A stretch of 64,000 bases of DNA, from NCBI GenBank assembly GCA_963792855.1, contig CAWBXZ010000009.1, positions 124,001 through 188,000 on the forward strand, in the 5' to 3' direction. A program made the position numbers and the translations under genes. Below the pieces are notes generated by a model. That model saw nothing but the letters and a program-made list of their open reading frames with translations. It searched no databases and was not told the origin of the DNA. Origin of the DNA: SG8-40 sp963792855 (lineage in GTDB: Bacteria; Pseudomonadota; Gammaproteobacteria; Burkholderiales; Eutrophovitaceae). Below, one piece after another: positions 1-12,000 of the stretch. Position 1 is the stretch's first letter, and every line of letters begins with the position of its first letter.

Positions 1-3000
1 CGAATCGTCTCCCAGAAGTGCCTGCAGCGCCGCCTGAATATCGATAGCGGTCGCCTGCCGGTCGACGTTACCGGTGCCATCGTCGGCCAGGGTAATGATT
101 GCGGAGGCGCGACCGTATGTGCCGACCTTGAGTCTGAATTCCTGCCCCACCGAGCCTTCGATGAGCAGATCCTGCCCGACCGCGCGGCCAATTTCGTCGC
201 GTTGAATATTGACCTCTTCGACGATTCCCTGGTTCTGGCCACTGCTGACACGCATGCTGTCAACGGACGTCGATTGCAGGTCATTGATCAGAAAATCATC
301 AGCGCCACGCCCGGCATCGAGCTTGAGGGATTCGACCTCGCCAGTCACGATGCTGAAGGTCGGATCCGCGCCGTGTGTCCAGACAATTTCCGCAGACTTG
401 TTTCCGGCATCATCATCGAGGGAGCTTGCGCTCACGACAATGGTATCTACCAGACCATCATCGACGACGTAGTTATCGGGATCGTTGTAGAACGCATCCT
501 GGTCGAGCACGTAACCCAGCATCGAAAGCTGGTCGACGCCTTCGTCGCCGTCGAAGCTGTCGACGCCGTCACCAAGCTGCCAGTTCGCCGTGTCGTCTCC
601 CTCTCCGCCGAAGAGCCCATCGTCGCCAAGGCCGCCGACCAGAAGATCGTCGCCCTCATCGCCATACAACTGGTCCTCGCCGGTCTCCCCTGTGAGCAGA
701 TCGTCTCCGGCCCCGCCGTGCATTTCGTCCCCGCCGCCGCCTCCGAACAAACGGTCGGCGCCCTCGTCTCCCCAGATACGGTCAGAACCGGTCCCGGCCG
801 CAACAAAGTCAGCGCCGGACCCGGCATGGATTTCGTCGTTGCCGCCGTAAGTCAGGATGACATCGTCACCACTGCCGCCATCGACGATATCGACGCCCGA
901 ATTGCCGAAGATCGAATCGTCACCGCTGCCGCCATCGAGTACCAGTCCGGTATAGCTGTAGAGTACTGTCGAGGTTGCCGCATCCTCATTACCGGACTTG
1001 GCAATCTTGATGCGATCGCTGCCGCCGTTGCCCCGAATGACGTAGGAATCGGCTGGCGCCGCGCCGAGCAATCCGGGATCGACCAGGATGTAATCGTCAC
1101 CCGTTCCGGCATCGATCAATAAGGTCCCCAGGGTGTCCAGGGAAGCGTTCGACGTGATCTCGATCACGTCATTACCTTCACCCGTCGAAATGTCAATGTC
1201 GGCGACCAGCCCGTTCAGGCCGCGCAAGGCGAAGCGGTCCGACATGCCCGTGCCCCTTGCCTTGATTGAACTCACGTCTGCTGCCAGGAAGAACTCGGCG
1301 CGCGAACCCGTCGACACGACGATAAGGTCTTCATCGGCATGCGCGGTCGCAAGGTCCGAGAAATAGACTTCCAGGTCATCCAGTTCTGTCGCTGAATAGT
1401 ACTCAGGATCGATGTAGCCGCGGCCGACAGCTTCCTCCACCGTCAGGCTCGCGTTTGCGACGTCGGACGAGACGAAGTAGTTGTGCGCGCCCGCGTCCTC
1501 GCCACCGAGATAGCGCAACAGCAGTTCACCGGAGGTGCTGTCGAGAACGGCGAGGTCCTCTGGTCGGTCCAGCAGGCATTCGAAACTGAATTCAGCAATG
1601 ATCTCGTCAACGAAACGGGAACTCGCCTCGTAGATCGTGATTTCGCTGAACCCGAGATCGAGTCCGACCCAGAAGAATGCCTCGAGGAACACGCTGAGCG
1701 TGCCCTGCATGTCGAACAGGCACTCTGGCCCTTGGCTGAGCCGCTGGATCAACTCACGGCCGTACAACTTGCCGTCGCCAATCGGCTCACCACCCGAGAA
1801 GTCGGTGAGCCTGTCGTTGAGGTCGAACTCGATTTCGGCCTCGATCCCGCCCTTGACCCCGGCTTCGACAAGACCTGGGATACCAACGCTCGCAATCGCG
1901 CCAACCGCCGCGATAACCACGGCTTCGGCCTCGTCGCCCGGTGTGTTCTCGAACCCGTGATCGTCGAGGTAGAAGCCGTCGAAGATCAGACCGACCTGAT
2001 TGATGTCGAAGTCGGTTTCCATCCAGGCACTCAGCCCGCGCGTGTCGTATCCGAAATCGAAATTGGTGCTGGCGCCGATCTCACCGAACAGTCCGGCATT
2101 CAGGCCCGGATACACCGGGTAGGTCTTGGAGTACTCGAAAAACAGATTCAGGTCCGGCAAGTCGTAGTAGAACAAGTCGACCGGGGCGCGATCCAGGATG
2201 AAATCGATCAGCGATGCCGGGTCTTCCAGTAACGGAATACTGAAACGCTTCTCGCTTGGCAGCGCACGTTTCGTGGTGTCGTTTCTTCCTGAAGTCGAGC
2301 TGCCTGCAGGCGCGTTGCTACCGTTCGAACTACTGGCCGGACGATTATCGAGACCTTCCTGATTGGGTCCCTTCAGTGTGTCCTTTTGCTCCTGTGTGAG
2401 CTTGCTGTCGTCACGTTTCGAAGTTGCCACGTCGTCTTCCGATGTTGGCGCATCCGGATTCTCGAGAGAGCTTTCGGTGAGATTAAACGTGCCGAAATTG
2501 ATGCCCCCGGCAGTGGACATTGCATCGATTTTCTCCAGGAAATCGATGGTGTTATCAAGAACATTCAGAACGCTCTTGGCCTGCTCAACGGTTTTCGCCG
2601 GCAATTTCAGATAAGCGATATCGATAAACTGAAGGGTCGTTATGCCCAGATCGATATCCGTGGTGAGCAATTTGACCAGCGGCTTGAGCGGCGTAATGAT
2701 GTCGGCGATGGTACTCAGCGTATCGCCAAGGAAACTGTCGAAGACACTGCCGACGTTCAGTGTCACGTCCTCCAGAACGACTTGCGGCGATCCCATGTCG
2801 AAACGCGCGCCGCCGTCTGTCGAAATCTCCACGTCGCCAAGAATCTGGTCGTAGCGAATGATGGTCGAGACGGACGGCAAATAGTCTCCAGCACTGGTCG
2901 CAACAGACGCACTGATATCGGCATCGACAAACGCCGAAGCGGCAATCCCGACGTCGACACCCTCGCCAAGCAGGGGCGCCCAGATCCCATCGTTGTCCTC

Positions 3001-6000
3001 GTCACGAATGTCGAGTCCGAGGTGGCCGTGAATGCCGCTGCCGTCCGGATTGACGTCGACAAAATTCATTTTCAGGAAGCCGAGCGTACCCTCGGCAGTG
3101 GAGCCCGGCGCGAGGCCGGCATCGATGTCCAGCGCAATTTCCTCTCCATCTTCGTTGATACCGCTGGTATCGAGAAACACGCCAACACCGCCAAGGCCCA
3201 GACCGAGCCCCATCAGGTAGTCGATGGTCGCGTTCAGATCGGCATCGACTTCCAGATTGACGCCGGGGATACCGGCACTGAAATCGATCGGCAACGCGGC
3301 TGGTGCGACCGTGCCGTCTGCCTGCTTTTCACCGACCAGAACACCGCCGAACATCAGGTTGAAGGTCAACAAACCCTGTTCCGGCACGAAGATGAGCTGG
3401 ATATCCTCCGCCTTTTCAACCAGTCTGGTGATGATTTTGCCGTTGGCATCAAATTGCAGTTCGTCGGCGTCATCCAGATCAGGAACGACGAACGAGAACA
3501 AGTCACTGTTGATGCCTTTCAGACCGTTGAACAAGGACTGGCGCAGCAACTCCAGTATCGATTCGAACACGTTGTCATTTTCGATGACGATCTGATCCTG
3601 CAACCACCTGCCGATACTGCCAGCCTGGTACATGAACTGGCCTTCAAGCGGATTGCCCGCGCCTTCGAACACGTCCGAGGTCTTCTCGCCGATGACGCTG
3701 GTACGCATTCCACGCAATTGCGCGGCAAGGTCGTCAAAGGCGCTGCCGCCAATCAGCGGCACCTCGACGGCATCGATGCCGTCGGCAACATAGTCAATTC
3801 CGGTAAAGAAACCTTCGAGGCCTGTCAGCAGGTTCTGCGGATCGTTGAGCAGTGCGAACAGATCCAGCATCGACAAGGCCGATGCCCGGCGCCGCAAAAT
3901 TCAGATCGTAGTCGTTCGGACCGCGGAACTGCCCATCGACATGCAACACGTTGTCGGCAATGCCGTCACCGTCGAGGTCCTCTGTTGTCCCGCCAAGCGG
4001 CATCGACGCCGTCGGGAAGAACATCGGCAAATCGGCCTCGACCGTGCCGAGCAAGTCAACGTTCCATAGCGAAGCATCGCCAATGAGTTCGCTGATCAGG
4101 TACTGGTTGTCGACGGAATCCTCAACCAGAGAGACGGTGCCGGTCAGGTCGACACTTATCGTCGCGTCATCCACCAGCGCCGTGAGAATGCGTTTACCGC
4201 CGGCGACGAAGCCGGCTTCGATATCGATCGGTGCCAGCGTTTCGATAACGAGTTTTCTGAAGTTGATTTGACTGTCATCGGCAATGATGAACTTGGGATC
4301 ACCAAGACTGGACAGATCGAACGCAAAATTCAGATCGAAGTCGATATCGGCGTCGACGTGCAACTGCCCGTCGGTCTCCAGCACCAGTGCGAGATCACCG
4401 CCAGTCAGCACGTCGCCAAGACCCGGCAAATCTTCCAGGCTGAGATTCAGGTCGTAGTCACCGGTCACCGCGAAGTCAAGATCAAGTCCAACCTCGAGCA
4501 CCGAGTCCGCATACTCGAAATCCAGCACTTTGGCCGCGTCATAGGCCGACAGCGTGTCGCGGTTTCCAAGCGCGCTCGCATAGTCCGCCGCGTCAATCAA
4601 CGCCAGCGCGATCGCCGTGTCGGTCGAGTCGCCGTCGAGAATCAGTGCCGTCAGTCTGGTCTCCGCCAGGGCCGGCGTCACCGCTGCCTGCTGCAAGAAG
4701 GTCAGGTCAGCGCTATACGCTCTGACGTTGTCGATGCCTGCTACCGCGCTCGCCAGCTCCAGGTCACTTGCGTTGACGCTCGCCCCGGTGTCATCAAGCC
4801 GCAATGCGGCCTCAAGCAAACTGGTTTGCGGCACGCCGTTCACATAGGCCAACGCGGCTTCGACAGCCGTCTGGTCGGCGTCCTGGTTCAGCAAGGCGCG
4901 AACCTGCGCTTCATCGGCCGAATCCGGCACACCAAGCTGGAACAGGGTTACACGCGCGATGTCTTTCTGGGCCGCGCTTGCGTTGGTGTCTGCGAGAGTA
5001 ACAAGTGCGTTCAGCGCCGAAGCAATCGCATCTTCGCTATCGAACAGATCATCGACTTCTTTCTGGGTGGCTCGGTAGTCCAGGCCGAAACGCCCCAGCA
5101 ACAGCCACGCTTCGACAAACGTCGAGTCGCCGGAAACCGTCGAGCGATCATCGGTCAGCGCTTGCAGTTGTGTGTCATCGGCAAGCGCCTGGGCAATGTC
5201 CAGGGTCGTTGCCGTCTCGTCCAGACCAATCGCGGCCAAACGATCCGCGGCCGCAACCACATCACGGTCGAGCAACAGGGCCTCGAATGCGGCCGCGTTG
5301 TCGCGCTGCGCCAGCGCAACGGCAACATCCTCGTCCGTTGACTGGCCGTTGAGGCTGTTCAGAATGGCTGTCAGCGCATCGTAGGCAGCTTCGACGCCTG
5401 TGCCTTTCTCGCCGATGTTCAGCCCGAATTTCAAAACCCGATCGATCTCGCGATTGACGTCGATCTCGACATGATTGATGTCGGACAGCGCGGCACGAAC
5501 TGTTGCTATCGCGTTGATAATGTTCTGCACGACGTCTACCGAACCGTCGCCGAGCAGATCGACCGCGCTCTGGTTCAGGAACGGCAGTTTCTGATAGGCA
5601 ACACCGACCGAATCATTGGGATCGTTCGGATCGTCCGGATCGAGCGCGGACTCCAGCGCCGCCTGGATACCCGCGAGCGCGGCATCGAGAGAAATATTGC
5701 CAAGGTCCATCAAGGCACCGAAGTTGCCTTCGAAATTCAGGTTCTCCGGAATGGACGTCAGGAACTGGCCCAGCGAAAGACCGCCAACCGGCACTGCGTC
5801 GCCGCGGTTGAAGCTGCCATGAAGACGGCCGATGTCACTGTCCAGACCACCGATCGAACCCAGCAACTCGAACGGCAAATCGAACTCGTAACTGCTCGCC
5901 GGATCGAAGCGCGGCGTGCCGATCGCCAGACCGCCGGCGAGATCGCTCACCGCGAAGCGCCCGACGGTCGGGACAATCACACCGGCTTGCAGGAACACGG

Positions 6001-9000
6001 TGGCATCGATGATGCCGATGCCGATCGGCCCGACGTTGAGTTCAACATCAAGAGGGTCGTCGTGATGCACCGTTACACGGCCCAGCAATGACGGGTCCTC
6101 GATGTAGAAAGCGCCATCGTCCAGTCCGAAGCCGAACTGCAGATCGAGGGTGACATCGACCTGCAAGGGCTCGGACTGCGACAGATCGAGGAAACTGAAA
6201 CTGGTCAGATCCAGCCCGAGATCTTTGAGCGTCTCAAGACTCAAGTCCAGCGTCCGTGTCGGCAGGCTGGCGAGGCCGACGGTCGCCTGGAATTCTGTCA
6301 ACCGGCCGGACGCACCCGCGTCAACGGATGGCAGCGCAATCAGGTCGGCGGAAGACACCGCATCGCTGGCATCAAATACACCAATAATCTCGTCGCGGAT
6401 GGCCGTACCAAGGCGGCTGGTAATCTCGCCACCGGGCACGTCCCACAAATCATCCAGGCTCAGTCCGATGAACGGCAGGCTGATGGAGGAGGCAATGCTG
6501 TTGGGCAGGTCCTCCGCCCACACCGAAAACGCATTCAGCCCGTCGATCAGCTTTTGCAGATCGGATGGCTCGCTATCGAGCCCCCCGGCGACCGGCGAAG
6601 TAGGCAGCGTGGACGCCTCTTCGCTCGTGACCGATATCTGCAGGCGCGTCTGCGGCGCCAGCGTGTCACTCATCAACACGCCATCCGCATCCGAATCGGC
6701 CAGTCCAAGCGCGTGACCAAACTCGTGCATCAGCACAGTGAGCAGATCAAACCCCGCCGGCGGGTTGCTGCCGAACTCGTCGTCCGCGGTCTGTGCGTCC
6801 AGCGTCGTATCGACGTACCAGCCGTTACCCGCGGCGTCTCTATCGATTGCAACGGTAAGGCCGGACGTCTCGGCCAACGCCCCACCTGCAAGATCGACGA
6901 TCTTCAGATCAAGACTGTCGAGGCGATCCTGTACTGCCTGCTGTCGGCCGGCTTCGACTGCGCCCACCCAGCGCGCCGCCGCTTCGGCGCGAATGGCCGC
7001 CAGTTGAGTGTCGTCGAGTGCGTTACTACCCGCACCAACAGCGTCCGCAGTGAGCGGTCCGTCGCCGGTCCAGTTGAGATCACCTTCCCAGATTGCCCGA
7101 CCGTATCCATGGACGACCAGCGTGAGCACTGGCTGTGGAGACGCTTCCAGATCGGGATTCGCCATATGCGCGTCCTTGTCCGACGCACTCGCATAGAACA
7201 CCAATGTCTGATCGCCATTGGCATACGCCTGTATATCGACGCGGTTGGCACCGTAACCTTTCAGGTCGATCGTGTCGGTATCGTTGACGTACAGGTCGTA
7301 ACGGCTATCCGTGCCGTTGGTTATTGCGGGATTCAGAAAGAACGTACGCGCGCCTGCGCTCGCGGTGACGACATGCGCGCTACTGGCAAGCGATGCGCCG
7401 GTCAGGTCAATGTCTTCGACATTGACGACAACGTCAACTTCCGGAAGATCGCCGACCCAGTTGATTGCGGTGTCTGCATACTCGGTCAACCCGACTGTCG
7501 GCGTCCCGCTAGCGCTCCGAAATTCGATCGACCACGGATCGCCGGGCGCACCACTCCCCGATACAGCAATCGTCAAATCGTCGGACTGGAACAGCGGGTC
7601 ACTGCTTACCGCCGCCTCGAGGGATCTCTTGACGTCGCGCGCAAGCGACCAGTACGCAATGTCGTTCGTCTGATAGGTGTTTGCGCCGAGATTGACTTCG
7701 AGTTGGAAATAGCCCAACACGTTCGATGCCAGGGCAATCTCATACCTCGGATTGCCGCCGGTTGCCGTAACGTCAGTCAGTTCGGCCTGCCCCGCGAACA
7801 CGCCGAACTGGTCCAGATCTGAAAGGGCTGAGACAACCAGCAAATCGCCACCACTCGCACCGGGCCGGTAGGTATCAGTGCCCGCACCGCCATCCACGAA
7901 GTCGTTGCCGCTTCCGGCAATCAGCGTATCGTTGTCATCACCACCAGAGATGATGTCGTTGCCCGCGCCGCCGTCGACTTCATCGATCCCGCTGCCACCA
8001 CTAAGGATGTCATTGCCGTAGCCACCATTGATGTGATCATCCCCTGCGGCACCGTCAATGACGTCGTTACCGTCGAAACCGAATATGGTGTTGTTGGCGA
8101 GGTTGCCGATAATCCAGTCGGCGAAAGCCGATCCATCGACGTGGCGGCCTTCGGACACGCCAAGCACGCCGCCACCGGATCCGGTAGCGTTTCCGAGTTG
8201 CCGAACAGTGCTGGGGAACAGCGCGTCGAGCCAATCCGGAATGTCATCGGCGAGCCCTGCGTTTAAGGACGCCACCAGATCTTTCAACCCCGGTACGGAG
8301 CCCGCGAAAGAATCGGCATCGAAGCCCGATGCCAGATTCGCCGCCACGCCGGCCGCATCATTGTTGAACTGGTAGTCAAGATCGAGGCTGCCGCCCGGAC
8401 CGGGTGCAATGCGCCCCGAAACCTGCCCGCCATCGATAAAGCGAACGGTGTTAGTGCCGCGGGTCCCGGTAATGTTCTCGATGCCGATACCGATGGCCAT
8501 GTTGGCTTGTGCAGCCGCACCGAGACTGCCAAACTGGTCATCGTACTGGGCGATGATTTCACCGATCGTGGTCGCGCTCCCCGGATTCCACCCTGTCGCA
8601 ATCACCATGCTGACACCTGCTTCGACGGGGAAGCCTTCAAACGGCAATACCCCTCCTGCGATGTCCTGACCCCACTCTTTGAGCGTGTCCCAATCGTTCG
8701 TCGAAGCACTGAGAACCGTGAAATACATATCCTGCAGCGACCCGGAGAAGTCCATCGTGTCGCGGGGAATGAGCGCGTCCACTACGGCATCGCCAACACC
8801 CCCAAGTGCGGTGTCGAAGCTGAAGATATCGTCCAGCATCAGCGCCACGCCCCACAACTGCGATCGCACGCTGTAAGTGTCGGCCCCGAGCCACCGGCCA
8901 GGATGTGAACACCCGGCGTAATCGACGCGATGTTGTCACCGATACTGATGTTGTCTGCGCCGCTGCGGAAAAACGCCAGAGAGTCCCCCTCGGCATCGAG

Positions 9001-12000
9001 GCTCGGCGTGTAATCAGTACCGCGAACCAGATTGATGCCGCTACGAACGATCACGTCACCAAGACTGGCATCGGTCGTGTTTTCCGTGTTGCCGGAAAAC
9101 CCGGTGGTGGTCAATCCCGAAGCTTTCGCAGCAAGGTCGAAAGCCGGGCCGAACAGATTGCCCGTAATGACCTGCCACGCTTTATCGCCATCGGTCAACG
9201 TCTTGTCGCCGACTTTCAGTTGCTGCAGGTTGACGTACGTTAGCGGATTGATTGAACCGACCGCCCCCGAAGACGACAGACCGGAACCCGGATTCGAATA
9301 GCTCAGAACGTTCTGAACCTGGAAGAACGCGTCACTCAATCGGTCAGCGGTCAGGTTGAATGTGACAACGTCCTCCCACAGCGACGCGAGCGCGAGTAAC
9401 TGATCGGAGGTTCTGCCCGGGAACGTCAGCGCTCCGCCAACAGCACCGCCCTCTCCACCGATGAGCTTTCCCTTGAAGGTCGCGCCGGCGTCGAAGTTGA
9501 ACGTGTTCTTGTATCTGCCGCCGTAGATGACGGCGTTCTCGTCGACGTGGGTGAATATGATTTCGTTGTCCCGAATCTCTGGCCCCTGGTCGAAGAACGG
9601 CAACGTCAGGTCCCGCACCTTGCTCACCGTAAGCCGTACGATTCCGTCTTCACCCGTCGGGGTGAAATTGAATCGCAACTCGTGATTGACCGCGCGGAAA
9701 TCGAGTTCCAGCACCGATTTCTCGTCCATGAGGTCCCGCGTATCGATAGTCAGTTCGCCCTGCAAATTCCGCGCAATCACATCGACAAGGGGAATGGCCT
9801 GAGCGGCCGACAGCGCACTGCTGGCGCCGCCCCAGTAATCATTTCCGAAGACAAACGTCTGCGAGCCATCACCGAGCTTGATCTTGTCGACACGCTCGAA
9901 ATCCTTACCACTGGCTACGATGGTGTTCGCCGCCTTGACAGTAAGTTCGATTTGCGCCGGCACCACGACGGGTGTATCGTCTCCCTGAACGAGAGTGTTA
10001 TTCGCTTTCGCAATGATATAAAGCTTGTTGTCTGCGATGCCGACCTCAAGGCCCGCGCTCGCCAGCGGCCCATGGCCATATGGCCCTATCGCGACCCTGA
10101 GCGCATTTTCCAGCGCCTGTTTGGCCTCCTCGATGGTCGCTACCGCGGGCACATTCACGCTAACGTCATAGATCTCCGCGCCATCGCCCCTGTCGACGCG
10201 CAACAGGAAGTCAAATTTCCCGAAGCTTGTCGCTGCTGCGTGCGCCATGAGCTTTGCATCCGCGCCGGACGCCGCCTGATGGAAGCCGAACCCCCAAGGC
10301 GTGACGATCTCGCCAGGGGAGGCCCTGGAATCCTCGAGCGCCTCCAGCACCGTACCGAGCTTCATCGTCGAGCCATCGGCAAAAGTGATCTCGCTGTTGT
10401 AGAGAGAACCCGCGGTGGAGAAGAGGCTACCGTTGCTGAGAATGTGGGTGTAGTTCTCGCTCAGGTCGGACAGGTCAATCGCGTCGTAATTCTCTCCCGA
10501 AAAGATGCCGGTCGAACCTTCCTCCTTGATACTGGCAACACCCCAGGAACCCTTGAATTCATAGGTATCCGAACCCTCACCACCATCGGCAATATCGTAG
10601 TCAGTTGTCTTGCCAGCTTCGATCACCGAAATCGTATCGTCGCCGTCGCCGCCTCTGACGATATCGCTCCCAGCCCCGCCGACGAGTTCGTCGTCGTCAT
10701 CCCCTCCAAACAGATTATCGTCGCCGCTATAGCCGACGATAATGTCTTTGCCATCACCCCCGAACACACCGTCCGCGTTGTCCGGAATCAGCCGCGGACT
10801 GATCGCGACGCCGGGGGCGGGTGTCACCAGATGCTTGTCACCGATCTCACTGGTCTCGCCCTCATAGTCAATCTGCCACGGCGCATCCACGCCATCGGGG
10901 CGAGTGATGTAAACAGCCTCGATGCCATCGAATTGCTGCAGCTTGTTGATGATCGCCTCGTCCGTATCGTCTACGTCGATCTGCTTCTGCTGAATTCCGA
11001 AGACGACGATGAAGGCATCGACTCCTGCGCTGAAGGAAATTGACTGCCTGTAGATGGACCGTGTTCCGGTGTGGCTGCCGTCGGCAAAAAGAACATCGTC
11101 ACCCTCGCCGCCGTCTATGAAGTCAGCACCATTGCTACCGATCAGCACATCTGCGCCGCCACTGCCAAAAATTGCACCGGCGTCGTTGGTCACTGTCGAA
11201 ACAATCCGGCTTTCGCCGTCGCCGCCATGAATGCTCGGCACGCTCTTCAAGGTGTGCGTTGCGCCAATACTCTGGGTCTCGGGCTCGCTCAACAGGATCG
11301 CATTGCGGTCCTGCATTGCATCCTCCCCTGTGAGAAAGAATTTGACTTTCGTTGTGGTGCCGCCCGTCTCGGCCTTGACGAAATAGATCTTCCCGGAAAC
11401 AAGGCCGTTGACCGTTTCGTTGCCCGCGTTTACTTCATAGAGTACTGGTTGCCCCGTTTCCAGATGCTGTATCTGTCCGCTGAACTCGAGCACGTCCTGC
11501 TCGCCGGCGATTCTTGGCGCATCCGCCACGGGTGCAGTATCGGGCTCGCCGATCAGCTCGAATGAAAGGATGGTTTCCAGCTCTCGCTGAATCCCGTATA
11601 AGCGATCGCGATCGGAGGAACCCGTGACGTCCTTGATTTGCGCCGTTACCTTGCCGGTGATGCCGCTGGCAGAATTGGCCGCGACAATCAGGGAGGGGCC
11701 CACGCCTGATGCAACCGCGGTAATCGTCGCGTCTCCCAGATTCGCCAGCGTGATTTGCCATGGAAACGCCGCCGTGCCAGCACCGGTGACAAGCACCTTC
11801 GGCTTTACGTCCAATCGGTAGCCTGCCTTGATCTGGCGCCCGTCGTCAGTCAGCAATACATCGTTGATCGCTGTCTGGAGTGCTTCCTTGATCTTCCCCG
11901 GCGTTGCGTCGAAAGCGATGTTGTCGATGCTGATGTTGAGGGCCGTTTCGTTCAGATCAGAGAAAGCCACTTCAAGACCGAAGGTCCCGTTTGAGGCCTC

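Noticed and set aside
1483..4086. Long plus-strand open frames over the left end
   Set aside because: The minus strand stays open to base 1 in the frame that carries RTX block 5, so these are shadows.
4268..5341. Plus-strand open frame of 357 codons opposite the giant gene
   Set aside because: It is antisense to a well-supported minus-strand frame; its Arg/Gln/Val composition is that expected from complementing Asp/Leu/Ala-rich RTX-type coding.
9547..11043. Plus-strand open frame of 498 codons
   Set aside because: Same reason: the minus strand encodes RTX block 3 and conserved beta modules here, and the plus frame has no recognisable domain.
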